The position numbers and the translations under genes are program-made. The notes under the pieces were generated by a model, which searched no databases, was not told the origin of the DNA, and saw nothing but the letters and a program-made list of their open reading frames with translations. Shown here one piece after another: positions 1 through 8,333 of a stretch of DNA of 64,000 nucleotides (positions are counted from its first letter, which is position 1; the number at the start of each line of letters is the position of its first letter). This stretch comes from Kangiella sp. (lineage in GTDB: Bacteria; Pseudomonadota; Gammaproteobacteria; Enterobacterales; Kangiellaceae). The DNA is taken from NCBI RefSeq assembly GCF_014762745.1, contig NZ_JABURJ010000052.1, forward strand, positions 1 to 64,000, read 5' to 3'.

Positions 1-23
1 AAAAACTAATGCAAGGAGAGGCG

Positions 24-929
24 ATGTCTAGACGTTTACCACCGCTCAACAGTTTGCGTGCATTTGAAGCGGCTGCGCGACACCTGAGTTTTACCAAAGC
101 TGCTGAAGAGTTATTTGTAACTCAGGCGGCAATTAGTCACCAAATCAAGGCCTTAGAAGACTTTTTGGGTGTGCAGTTATTTATTCGCAGAAACCGTAAG
201 TTACTGCTAACTGACGAAGGGCAGCTCTATTGGCCGAAGATCCGCGATATTTTTGAGAAATTGGTTAATGCTACTGAGCAGGTTAAAGCTCAGGGTGCGA
301 CTGGATCCTTGACGGTTTGTGTTATTCCAACCTTTGCTACTTTATGGTTAATTCCTCGATTAGCCGAGTTTGGCGAGCTTCATCCTGAGATTGAGGTTCG
401 TATCAAGGCATCTGATGTAGAAGTGGATTTTGTGCGAGAAGATATTGATATCGCCATTTATTACGGTAAAGGCGAATATGACGGTTTATGTTGCGATGTC
501 CTGTTTGAAGAGCATTTGACACCGGTTTGTTCGCCAGACTTCCCGCAGAAGAAGAATTTAAAGACTCCAGAAGACTTAAAAAACGTCACATTACTGCATG
601 ATGCGAGCACAGAAGAATGGCGCACCTGGCTGAAAAGTGCAGAAGTGACAGGGGTTAACCTCGATCACGGCCCAGTGTTCAGCCACTCAGGCATGGTCTT
701 GCAGGCAGCCCGCCACGGTCAGGGTATCGCCATGGGTCACAGCGTCTTGTCACAGATGGATATTGAAACCGGCCGCCTGATTGCCCCATTCGATATCGTG
801 GTCGACAGTGGCTACTCATACGATCTTGTGTGCCCTGAAAACTCTTATGACCGCCCTAAAGTCGTTGCTTTCCGTGAGTGGTTACTCTCGAAGGTGAACG
901 AAGATATGGATGATGATGTGATATTTTAA
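24..929 (+). CDS. LysR-family regulator, GcvA-like
   Basis: DNA-binding transcription regulator of the LysR family. Residues 1-60 form the winged helix-turn-helix typical of GcvA (PLNSLRAFEAAARHLSFTKAA, then AISHQIKALE). The rest is a periplasmic-binding-protein-like effector domain. GcvA proteins control glycine cleavage genes, but the same subfamily includes regulators of beta-lactamase and other genes, and no gcv genes are visible here, so the target is unknown. The start is set at ATG 24 because AAGGAG lies 5 nt upstream; the earlier ATG at 9 has no ribosome site. A strong hairpin follows the gene. Upstream sequence is cut by the window edge. Confidence 0.85.
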   Translation: MSRRLPPLNSLRAFEAAARHLSFTKAAEELFVTQAAISHQIKALEDFLGVQLFIRRNRKLLLTDEGQLYWPKIRDIFEKLVNATEQVKAQGATGSLTVCVIPTFATLWLIPRLAEFGELHPEIEVRIKASDVEVDFVREDIDIAIYYGKGEYDGLCCDVLFEEHLTPVCSPDFPQKKNLKTPEDLKNVTLLHDASTEEWRTWLKSAEVTGVNLDHGPVFSHSGMVLQAARHGQGIAMGHSVLSQMDIETGRLIAPFDIVVDSGYSYDLVCPENSYDRPKVVAFREWLLSKVNEDMDDDVIF

Positions 930-970
930 CATTGCCAACTAGTACGCATTATTTAATGCCAATAGTCTTC

Positions 971-1008
971 AAACACAAAGTCCTGCAATTTGCAGGGCTT
1001 TGTGTTTA
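971..1008. terminator. Rho-independent terminator after the LysR gene
   Basis: Long inverted repeat, AAACACAAAG-CCTGCAA paired with TTGCAGG-CTTTGTGTTT, just past the LysR stop codon. It is nearly symmetrical, so it may act in both directions. Confidence 0.7.
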
Positions 1009-1051
1009 TGTGATTACATAAAACCAGTATTAAACTAGTTTGGGCAAAGCT

Positions 1052-1432
1052 ATGAGTACCATCGGTAAACTTGCAAACGAGCTGAATATTAACGTTGAAA
1101 CAATACGTTATTACGAAAGACAGGGCTTAATTGAACAGCCAGTTAAACCAAAAACTGGTTATCGGGACTATACCGATGCTCATAAGAAACAACTGACATT
1201 TATTATCAACGCGAAAGCTCTGGGTTTTACACTTAACGAAATCCAAAGTTTACTTTTATTGAGTAATGATTGTGTCAAAGTAAGATCGCTGGGATTAAAA
1301 AAGCTTGCTGTGATCCGCCATAAAATCAAACGGTTACAGAAATTAGAAAAAGTCATTGTCGAGTTGACAAACTATTGCGAGCTCAATGAAGCTGTGAAAC
1401 CTTGTCCTATTATTGATGCACTAAGTGATTGA
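1052..1432 (+). CDS. merR: MerR-type mercury-responsive regulator
   Basis: Mercury-type MerR regulator. The N-terminal winged helix (TIGKLANELNINVETIRYYE) is followed by a dimerisation helix. The three Hg-binding cysteines characteristic of MerR are in place: SNDC, then TNYC, then KPCPII near the C-terminus. ATG 1052 gives the standard family N-terminus; an in-frame TTG 12 nt upstream is less likely. Unlike the classical divergent mer arrangement, merR is co-directional with merC, and its stop codon lies inside the -35 box of the merC promoter. No merA reductase is seen in the window. Confidence 0.85.
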   Translation: MSTIGKLANELNINVETIRYYERQGLIEQPVKPKTGYRDYTDAHKKQLTFIINAKALGFTLNEIQSLLLLSNDCVKVRSLGLKKLAVIRHKIKRLQKLEKVIVELTNYCELNEAVKPCPIIDALSD

Positions 1433-1460
1433 CTCCGTACTATACTACGGGCTGTAAACT
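1429..1460 (+). promoter_or_regulatory. MerR-type promoter/operator for merC
   Basis: TTGACT at 1429-1434 and TAAACT at 1455-1460 are separated by 20 bp, the over-long spacer typical of MerR-activated promoters. Between them lies the inverted repeat CCGTA (1435-1439) and TACGG (1446-1450), matching the classical mer operator core. The -35 element overlaps the merR stop codon. Confidence 0.8.
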
Positions 1461-1491
1461 GTCCATATCTCTTAACAAAGGTATGGTTGAA

Positions 1492-1881
1492 ATGATTGGT
1501 AGATTTTTTGAAAAGTTTGGCTCGGCGGGTGTTTGGCTATCGGCTTTAAGCTGTCCTGCTTGTTTTCCCGCGCTTGGGGCTTTAGGGGCGGTACTTGGAC
1601 TTGGTTTTCTGTCAGTATTTGAAGGCATTGCAATCAATTTCCTATTACCTATATTCGCTGGTTTAGCTCTATTAGCCAATAGTTATAACTGGTATCAGCA
1701 TAAGCGAGTTTTTCGCGGAATTTTAAGCATCATAGGCCCAGTTTTAATTCTACTTACTCTTTATCCCTGGTGGCAGTATGGGTGGAGCACTTATGTTTTT
1801 TATAGCGCAATTGTTTTAATGATGATGGTGTCAATTTATGACTGGGTAAAACCGGCAGGGAGAGCAGTATGTCGAGTGTGA
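1492..1881 (+). CDS. merC: MerC-like mercuric ion transporter
   Basis: Inner-membrane protein of the MerC family (129 aa from this start), which moves Hg(II) into the cytoplasm. It has four hydrophobic segments and the metal-binding CPACFP motif in the first one, then GLGFLSVFEG as in known MerC. The C-terminal cysteine pair of Tn21 MerC is reduced to one Cys. ATG 1492 has AAAGG about 10 nt upstream and gives the usual MerC start. The gene overlaps the next one by 13 nt. Import without a MerA reductase nearby is odd: either merA is elsewhere or the set senses or handles another metal. Confidence 0.8.
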   Translation: MIGRFFEKFGSAGVWLSALSCPACFPALGALGAVLGLGFLSVFEGIAINFLLPIFAGLALLANSYNWYQHKRVFRGILSIIGPVLILLTLYPWWQYGWSTYVFYSAIVLMMMVSIYDWVKPAGRAVCRV

Positions 1882-2081
1882 TTCTGGAGTCGACAATTAC
1901 CTGCCCTGAATGTGGTGGGAAAACTCAAGAAGTGATGCCAACCAATATGTGCCAGTGGTTTTATGAATGCCCCCACTGCAAAGCACTGCTAAAGCCATTA
2001 AAAGGGGATTGCTGTGTGTTTTGCTCATATGGCACCGTAAAGTGTCCACCGGTACAACAGGGTAGTTCTTGCTGTAAATAA
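1869..2081 (+). CDS. Small cysteine-rich protein with GDCCVFCSYG motif
   Basis: A 70-residue soluble protein with ten cysteines arranged as CPEC, CPHC, GDCCVFC and a terminal CC. The first two pairs look like a zinc-ribbon and the rest like a soft-metal site. I recognise the GDCC-x-FC pattern as a family often encoded beside merC, with no established function. It overlaps the end of merC by 13 nt and has GGGAGA before its ATG, so it is translationally coupled to the transporter. A role in binding imported Hg or another thiophilic metal is an inference. Confidence 0.75.
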   Translation: MSSVILESTITCPECGGKTQEVMPTNMCQWFYECPHCKALLKPLKGDCCVFCSYGTVKCPPVQQGSSCCK

Positions 2082-2136
2082 GGAAGTTAAGTCAGCGTGA
2101 TGGGGTATTGTGGTGAGAAAGTATGAATTAGATAGT

Positions 2137-2170
2137 GCCCCGGTCATTTTTGATGAATGACAGGGGCTTC
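2137..2170. terminator. Hairpin between the mer operon and glutamate dehydrogenase
   Basis: GCCCC-GTCATT paired with AATGAC-GGGGC lies between two converging genes. There is no clear T-run on either strand, so terminator function is only probable. Confidence 0.4.
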
Positions 2171-2196
2171 AAGTAGATCTCGCTTACTTCCGGCTA

Positions 2197-3486
2197 TTAG
2201 TCGCGGATAGAGAAATAATCCTGAGTACCGTGGGCTTCAATGGCTTCGCCTATTTTGCGCATGGCGTGTGTGTAGGCTGCATTTCTCATGCTGCGACCTT
2301 CGGACTGAGCCAGATCCCAGATTCGGTTGAAGCTTTCGGACATGATTTTTTCAAGTCTTTCGTGAACGGTGGTCAGATCCCAGGCGTATCCAGAGCGGTT
2401 CTGTACCCATTCAAAATAGGACACTGTGACACCGCCAGCGTTGGCCAGTACGTCCGGAATAACGTGAATACCTCGTTCGTGTAGTATGTCATCAACATCA
2501 CTTAGGACTGGGCCGTTGGCTACTTCAACGATGTATTTTGCTTTAATGTTATCGATATTGTGGCCACCAATAACACCATCCAGCGCTGCTGGAATGAGAA
2601 TATCCACATCAAGCTCCAGCAGCTCTTCATTGCTGATGGCTGTGTGTTCAACCTGTTCACATACCGAGTGAGTACAGTAAACCGCTTTAACCTGCTTGGT
2701 GGCCTGTTTTTCTTTGTAGATACTGGGCACGTCAAAGCCGTTACTGGAGAAGATGCCACCACGCGAATCGCTGATGGCAACAATCTTATAGCCCCGCTCG
2801 TGCAGTAGGCGAGCGGCATGGTATCCGCCATTACCAAAGCCTTGCACTGCTACGGTTATCTCTTCCGGCTTCCAGTTATGTTTTTTCTCAAGTTCCAGAA
2901 TACACAGGTAGGCGCCACGACCAGTCGCATCATCACGGCCAACACTTCCGCCAAGACTTAAAGGCTTGCCAGTGATGACACCTGGTGCTTTTTTACGGGT
3001 GATGTATTCGTACTCATCCATCATCCAGCCCATGATGCGTTCATTGGTATAGACATCGGGAGCCGGGATATCCCGATCAGGGCTGATAACGTCAGCCATC
3101 TGGCGGACATAGGAGCGCGACAGGCGTTCAAGCTCCATGCGCGATAGCTTTTTCGGGTCAACCGTAACGCCACCTTTTCCGCCACCATAAGGCAGGCCAA
3201 CCACCGCACATTTGATGGTCATCCATAAAGCCAATGCCTGAACTTCTTGTAAATTCACATCGGGGTGATAGCGAATACCGCCTTTGGTTGGGCCAAGCGC
3301 ATTGTTATAACGGCAACGATAGGCAGTGAAATATTGGGTGGAACCGTCATCCATACGAACGGGCAAAGATGCGACCATGGTGCGCATGGGGTGCATAAGA
3401 GCTTCGATTACTTCATGATTGACACCGGCGCTTTCGCCGATTCGACGGACACGCGTAATCGCATCCTGATAGACCTGATCAGACAT
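2197..3486 (-). CDS. Glutamate dehydrogenase (Glu/Leu/Phe/Val family)
   Basis: Oxidative deamination of glutamate to 2-oxoglutarate, or the reverse, with NAD(P). The 429-aa length fits the hexameric short GDH class. The substrate-binding region has ALGPTKGGIRYHP and the catalytic lysine stretch PYGGGKGGV; PAPDVYTNERIMGWMMDEY follows. The Rossmann domain has GFGNGG near residue 215. The start ATG has AGGATC a few bases upstream. It is monocistronic and converges on the mer operon. Coenzyme preference cannot be read safely from the sequence. Confidence 0.92.
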   Translation of the reverse strand: MSDQVYQDAITRVRRIGESAGVNHEVIEALMHPMRTMVASLPVRMDDGSTQYFTAYRCRYNNALGPTKGGIRYHPDVNLQEVQALALWMTIKCAVVGLPYGGGKGGVTVDPKKLSRMELERLSRSYVRQMADVISPDRDIPAPDVYTNERIMGWMMDEYEYITRKKAPGVITGKPLSLGGSVGRDDATGRGAYLCILELEKKHNWKPEEITVAVQGFGNGGYHAARLLHERGYKIVAISDSRGGIFSSNGFDVPSIYKEKQATKQVKAVYCTHSVCEQVEHTAISNEELLELDVDILIPAALDGVIGGHNIDNIKAKYIVEVANGPVLSDVDDILHERGIHVIPDVLANAGGVTVSYFEWVQNRSGYAWDLTTVHERLEKIMSESFNRIWDLAQSEGRSMRNAAYTHAMRKIGEAIEAHGTQDYFSIRD

Positions 3487-3646
3487 TGAAGATCCTATAT
3501 TGGTTAAGTTATAGCTTAGAATTCCGTAAGTCAGGAGGTTATAGCACGTCAGAAAAGTGATGTGAAATTAGCCGCTCAAAAATCAGGAGTGGTCGGAGCT
3601 ATCGTTTTTCGTTATAAAGAGTTATCAGTTTTCATTAGAGGTGGTT

Positions 3647-4456
3647 ATGAGCAATAGCAGTAACTCTTCATTTCAGCACAAAACGGTCTGGGTAACGGGT
3701 GCTTCTTCTGGGATAGGCGAGGGACTGGCTTATGCGCTTGCCAAAAATGGTGCGCGTCTGATTTTATCGGCACGTCGTATGGATGAGCTGGAGAGAGTCA
3801 AAGCTAGTTGTGAACATTCTGATAGACATCACTGTGTTGAACTGGATCTGGCGCAGAGTGAACAGTTTGAATCGCTGGTATCGCAGGTCATTAATGAGTA
3901 TGGCCCGATAGATATTCTGATCAATAATGCAGGCCTGAGCCAGCGTTCCAAAGTGTTGGAAACGGATCTGGCGGTGCATCGTCGCCTCATGGAAGTTAAC
4001 TATTTTGGAACCGTGAAGCTGACTCAAAGTTTACTGCCTCATCTATTGGAGCGTAAGCAGGGTGGTGTGATTACCGTAAGCTCATTGGTTGGTAAGTTTA
4101 CAACACCATTACGCTCGGCCTATGCCGCATCGAAACATGCCATCACCGCCTATATGGACAGCTTGCGGGCAGAGCTGCATGGTCTGGGCGTACAGTTCAC
4201 CACTATCTATCCCGGCTTTATCAAAACCAATCTGACTTACAGGGCATTGCTGGCGGATGGCTCTGAGCAGAACAAAATGGATGATGCGCAGGAGCACGGC
4301 ATGAGCCCTGAGGTCTGCGCCGAGAAGATTTTACAGGCCTGGCAAAAGGGCAAGGCCGAAGCTTTTATTGGCGGCAAGGAAACTTATGCGGTTTATATCA
4401 AACGCTTTTTTCCGAAACTGTTTGCGCGCATGGTGCGAACCGCAAAAGTCACCTGA
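3647..4456 (+). CDS. Short-chain dehydrogenase/reductase
   Basis: Classical SDR of 269 aa. It has the cofactor motif TGASSGIG near the N-terminus, NNAG in the middle, the catalytic Ser in VSSLVGK and the YAASK active-site motif. The overall pattern resembles the DHRS7/DltE-like group acting on lipophilic alcohols or ketones, but the substrate is unknown. ATG 3647 is preferred over GTG 3641 because AGAGGTGG lies at ribosome-site distance. A terminator follows and overlaps the end of the converging GGDEF gene. Confidence 0.85.
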   Translation: MSNSSNSSFQHKTVWVTGASSGIGEGLAYALAKNGARLILSARRMDELERVKASCEHSDRHHCVELDLAQSEQFESLVSQVINEYGPIDILINNAGLSQRSKVLETDLAVHRRLMEVNYFGTVKLTQSLLPHLLERKQGGVITVSSLVGKFTTPLRSAYAASKHAITAYMDSLRAELHGLGVQFTTIYPGFIKTNLTYRALLADGSEQNKMDDAQEHGMSPEVCAEKILQAWQKGKAEAFIGGKETYAVYIKRFFPKLFARMVRTAKVT

Positions 4457-4470
4457 ACAGTAATACAAAC

Positions 4471-4506
4471 AGGCCATGCTCAGATATGAATATGGCCTTT
4501 CTGTTT
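4471..4506. terminator. Terminator shared by converging SDR and GGDEF genes
   Basis: AGGCCAT pairs with ATGGCCT, followed by TTCTGTTTT on the plus strand. The hairpin sits over the stop of the minus-strand GGDEF gene. Confidence 0.55.
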
Positions 4507-6177
4507 TACTTTGCCATGGACCAATATATCATCAGCCTGCTCGATCATTTGTAAAGCCGTGACCAGGTCGGATGCTTCCGCAACCATAGCCCCAATAGTA
4601 ATACTGACCTCAATGGGTTCCTCATTCTTATCCATGACTGGTTGCGAAGTAATATTTTTATGGATTCTTTTGAGTAGTTGCGTGGCATCTTTTTTATCGG
4701 AAACTTCTGCCGCGACTATAAACTCATCTCCTCCATAACGCCCCAATAAGTCAAAGTCGCGCAAAGAAGCTCGGGTTCGACTTACGACTTCCTGTAATAC
4801 CTGGTCGCCAACCAGATGATTATGCGCATCATTGATCTGCTTGAAATTATCAATATCAATCAGTGCGACTACAATTGACTGACCAGTGCGATGAATACGG
4901 TGAATTTCCTCAGCCAGCCGTTGCTCAAATGACGAACGGCGCAGGCAGTTGGTCAGATAGTCATAAGTGGCATGTCGATAATATAGCCAGTGCTTATGGA
5001 TCAGAATAAAGGTGATGGCTATGAAGACGGTGATTAAGAATATCGGTGACAGTAAACCCGCGATGCCAGTTATGAATAATGGAACCAGCTGCTGGTCTAT
5101 CGCGAAGTCAATGAGTACCGTAACGATATAGAGCGCCAAAACCTTGGTCATTAAACTGGCGTAGGGTAGTTTCTGTCGATTAGCCTGGTAGAAAATATAG
5201 AAGTAATAAGGCACCAGAATACAGACGCTGATCAGTTGGAGTATCAGTAACACATGATAAATCCAGTCAATCGGTAAAATAGTTACACAGATAATGCCTA
5301 GCAATAAAATAAGGCCTAGCACCCCTTTAATGAACCAGGGGATGCTTTGTTTAAAAAAACTGGAAACGAACAGGAAGAAGTTTACGGTCAAGAGAGCAAA
5401 CAACAGCATATTAATGCGGAAGATACTGGTTAAGTTGATTCCGGAATCCAGCGCTGCCTGCGAGTAGGTCAGAAGGTAAACCGATTCAAACACACACAAT
5501 ACTGCAAACAACAAATTCTCTTTATGTTCCGGCTGAGCGAGATAGTAAAAAATTTGCACCGCTGAAATCAGCAGAATCATACCAATGAAAATCATTAGTA
5601 GCGACTCTTGGGTGGCTGTCTCTCGATAGATATTGTTTACAGTATCCAGTACAGGAGCTGCCACAACCATGCCACCGGGGCGTGCGTGGTTGTAAACTTT
5701 GATGACCAGCTCATTAGTTTGATCAAACCTGATAATACTTGAAGGAATGGCATAAAGGCGCTGGTAAAGCGTAGCTTTTTCAAAGTTAGGGGCGAACTGA
5801 CCCGTTTCGCCAATCAGGTGTCCATTGATATAGGCTTTATCGGCATCGCGAATTTGCCGAATATAGACTGCCAGGGCCTGATGCTCTAACTTTTTCGAAA
5901 TCGTAAACTGGGCACGGTAAAACACAAACCCATCAAGGCTGGGGAAAACATCCTCGATGGAACCTGGAGCATTTACAGTACGACAGTCAGACCGATTATT
6001 TTGCTCGGGAGAATAGCGACAGACCTGCCACTCACCTTCAAGAGTAAAAGGCGTTTGCTTGATGTTAAACGGAGTTGAGGGTGATCTTTTTGCAGAAGAC
6101 AGCTCATCAGTAGCGCGCACCTGCGTTGGCAACACACTGAACAATAAAGCAAAAAGTATAAATAAAAAGCGAATCAA
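4480..6177 (-). CDS. 7TM membrane diguanylate cyclase (GGDEF)
   Basis: Probable diguanylate cyclase making cyclic-di-GMP. A signal peptide is followed by an extracytoplasmic beta-rich domain (about residues 30-190), seven membrane helices (about 195-395, 7TMR-DISM-like) and a C-terminal GGDEF domain with an intact GRYGGDEF. The EAL domain is absent. Start choice: an AAGGAGG sequence lies 5 nt before TTG 6177, giving MIRFLFILFALLFS, whereas ATG 6192 and TTG 6201 have no ribosome site and would swallow that sequence. The extracellular ligand is unknown. Confidence 0.85.
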   Translation of the reverse strand: MIRFLFILFALLFSVLPTQVRATDELSSAKRSPSTPFNIKQTPFTLEGEWQVCRYSPEQNNRSDCRTVNAPGSIEDVFPSLDGFVFYRAQFTISKKLEHQALAVYIRQIRDADKAYINGHLIGETGQFAPNFEKATLYQRLYAIPSSIIRFDQTNELVIKVYNHARPGGMVVAAPVLDTVNNIYRETATQESLLMIFIGMILLISAVQIFYYLAQPEHKENLLFAVLCVFESVYLLTYSQAALDSGINLTSIFRINMLLFALLTVNFFLFVSSFFKQSIPWFIKGVLGLILLLGIICVTILPIDWIYHVLLILQLISVCILVPYYFYIFYQANRQKLPYASLMTKVLALYIVTVLIDFAIDQQLVPLFITGIAGLLSPIFLITVFIAITFILIHKHWLYYRHATYDYLTNCLRRSSFEQRLAEEIHRIHRTGQSIVVALIDIDNFKQINDAHNHLVGDQVLQEVVSRTRASLRDFDLLGRYGGDEFIVAAEVSDKKDATQLLKRIHKNITSQPVMDKNEEPIEVSITIGAMVAEASDLVTALQMIEQADDILVHGKVKQKGHIHI

Positions 6178-6357
6178 AAGCTCCTCCTTCATGAGCCGCA
6201 ATGGTCAACAGACCCAATATTCCTTCAAACTAAAATCAGTAATAATGCTCGTTCTTTATACTTATGCAGTCACTATACCAGTTTATAGGTGCAGTGCTAG
6301 AGGTATGTGTAAGTTGAGAGAAAGGAGCAAGGAAAAGCCCTAAGCAAAAGACCTAAG

Positions 6358-6386
6358 AAAAAGCCCAGAGCATGTCTGGGCTTTTA
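6358..6386 (-). terminator. Terminator of the M28 peptidase gene
   Basis: AAAAGCCCAGA and TCTGGGCTTTT form a stem around a 5-nt loop. On the minus strand it ends in a T-run, correct for the M28 gene that stops at 6408. Confidence 0.75.
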
Positions 6387-6407
6387 GTGAGGGATATTGA
6401 ATAGTGA

Positions 6408-8141
6408 TTACTTTTTCATGCTTTCGTCACGAATGGCTTTGAATTCGGTGCCTTCGTTCCAGTTTGGATAGTCGTCACTGTTGCTAAGCAGGTAGCCTGC
6501 TTCGAAGAAAACTTTGACATCATCCAAAGCGGCTTCCCAGACCCAGTTTTCCTGGTATTCGTCACAGGCCTGGTGATAGCACTCGCCACGTTTAGCGTTG
6601 TGTTTTTCAATCAGTGCCATGTCCTGGTCTTCGCGGTATTCAGTGCCACCACCTGCGTAGATCGCTGGAACACCTAGTTTAGCTAAACTGAAATGATCGG
6701 AACGATAGTAACCGCCTCGTTCTGGGCTGGCTTCAGCGACCAGTGCACGCCCCTGACGTTCGGCAGCTTTGGCAACATAGTTTTCCATTTCGGATTTACC
6801 GAAACCGACAACTGTTAAGTCTTTAACACGCCCACTGATGTTCATGCTGTCGATGTTGAAGGCACCTACAATCTTATTCATGGGCACGGTTGGGTTGGCA
6901 GCGTAATATTTAGAACCAAGCAGGCCTTGTTCTTCGGCGGTGACCGCAATAAAGGTTACGCTGCGCTCAGGTCTTTCAGGAAGTGCCATGAAAGCTTGAG
7001 CAATGCTGATGATACCTGCAGTACCTGTCGCGTTATCTACTGCACCATTGAAGACTTGGTCGCCTTCAAGGTGTGGATTCATACCCAGGTGATCCCAGTG
7101 CGCCATGTAGACTACATGCTCATCTGGCTTACTTTTACCGGGAATGGTGGCAATCACGTTTGGTGATTCAGACTTAGAAATGGTGTTACGGACAGTGACA
7201 GATGCTGTCGCGTTAATTGGCATTGGTTTGAAGTCAGGTTTGAGTGCCGCTTCCTGCAGTTCCGCAAGATTGAGTCCAGCCTGGCTGAACAGATTTTGCG
7301 CCTGGTCATAGGTAATCCACATTTCTACATCAAGCTTTGGTTCGTCGCCAGCATCGGCCAAGTGGTACTGTGGGCCTGACCAGCTGTTGGATACCACGTT
7401 CCAGCCATAAGAAGCGGGTGCTGTGTCGTGAATAACAATAGCGCCAGCGGCTCCCTGACGAGCTGCTTCTTCGTATTTGTAGGTCCAACGACCATAATAG
7501 GTCATGGCCTTACCTTCAAAAACTTCAGGATCCTGAGTGTGGAAGCCCGGGTCATTAACCAGAATCACAGCTGTTTTGCCTTCCATATCAAGGCCTTCAT
7601 AGTCATTCCAGTTATATTCTGGAGCGACAATTCCGAAGCCAACAAATACCAGCTCCGACTTGTCCAGGCTGATGGTGTCGACCAATTTGCTGCTATTGGC
7701 AACAAAGTCTTCTGGGAATTTCAGGGTGTTGTCGCCCAGTTGCAGTTCCATATTGGCATCGGCTTCGATGCTGGTTAATGGAACTTGCTGTAGATAGCTG
7801 TCACCGTTGCCTGGCTCCAGGCCCAGCTTTTTAAATTCACTGGCAAGAAACTCAACGGTTTTACGGCCACCTTCTGTTGCAGGGCTACGACCTTGGAAAT
7901 CGTCGGTGGACATGAATTTTACGCGCTCTTTATATTGCTCGAGGTCAATATTGTCATAAGCGGTTAAGAAGCTGTTTTTTGGCTTGCTACTGCTTTGTGC
8001 CTGTTCGGTTTTAGGGCTATCAGAAGCGACCTGAGCTTTTGCCTGCTCAGCGACTTCGGGCTGTGCTGATTCCTGTTGCTTGTCATCGCAAGCAGTCAGA
8101 AACAAAGCAGCTAAAGATAGAGTGATTAGGGATTTTTTCAT
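6408..8141 (-). CDS. M28-family zinc aminopeptidase, lipoprotein
   Basis: Exported metallopeptidase of 577 aa. The N-terminus is a lipoprotein signal with lipobox LTAC, then a Gln/Ser-rich linker to about residue 55. A PA-like insert lies around 150-300. The M28 catalytic domain follows with zinc-ligand motifs HWDHLG, DNATGT, EEQGLLGS, IDSMN and SDHFSLAKLGVPA. It should trim amino acids from peptides at the cell surface or periplasm. It is divergent from an S9 peptidase gene, so the two may share a regulatory region in peptide scavenging. Confidence 0.88.
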   Translation of the reverse strand: MKKSLITLSLAALFLTACDDKQQESAQPEVAEQAKAQVASDSPKTEQAQSSSKPKNSFLTAYDNIDLEQYKERVKFMSTDDFQGRSPATEGGRKTVEFLASEFKKLGLEPGNGDSYLQQVPLTSIEADANMELQLGDNTLKFPEDFVANSSKLVDTISLDKSELVFVGFGIVAPEYNWNDYEGLDMEGKTAVILVNDPGFHTQDPEVFEGKAMTYYGRWTYKYEEAARQGAAGAIVIHDTAPASYGWNVVSNSWSGPQYHLADAGDEPKLDVEMWITYDQAQNLFSQAGLNLAELQEAALKPDFKPMPINATASVTVRNTISKSESPNVIATIPGKSKPDEHVVYMAHWDHLGMNPHLEGDQVFNGAVDNATGTAGIISIAQAFMALPERPERSVTFIAVTAEEQGLLGSKYYAANPTVPMNKIVGAFNIDSMNISGRVKDLTVVGFGKSEMENYVAKAAERQGRALVAEASPERGGYYRSDHFSLAKLGVPAIYAGGGTEYREDQDMALIEKHNAKRGECYHQACDEYQENWVWEAALDDVKVFFEAGYLLSNSDDYPNWNEGTEFKAIRDESMKK

Positions 8142-8333
8142 TATCTGGTCCTACTCTTCGAGCTGTTATCGGTTTAAAAGTGCGCTTCATATTACCCATG
8201 CTGTTCGATTAACTCAACTTGAAGCCGTATAGGTGCTGGTAAATTAACGCTCCGTTACACTCGAAAACTTGACTGGCTGGCGCGGCTCGGTAAGCTAGTT
8301 GCACTTGTATTTGTAGTCCAGAGAGTCATTTCA

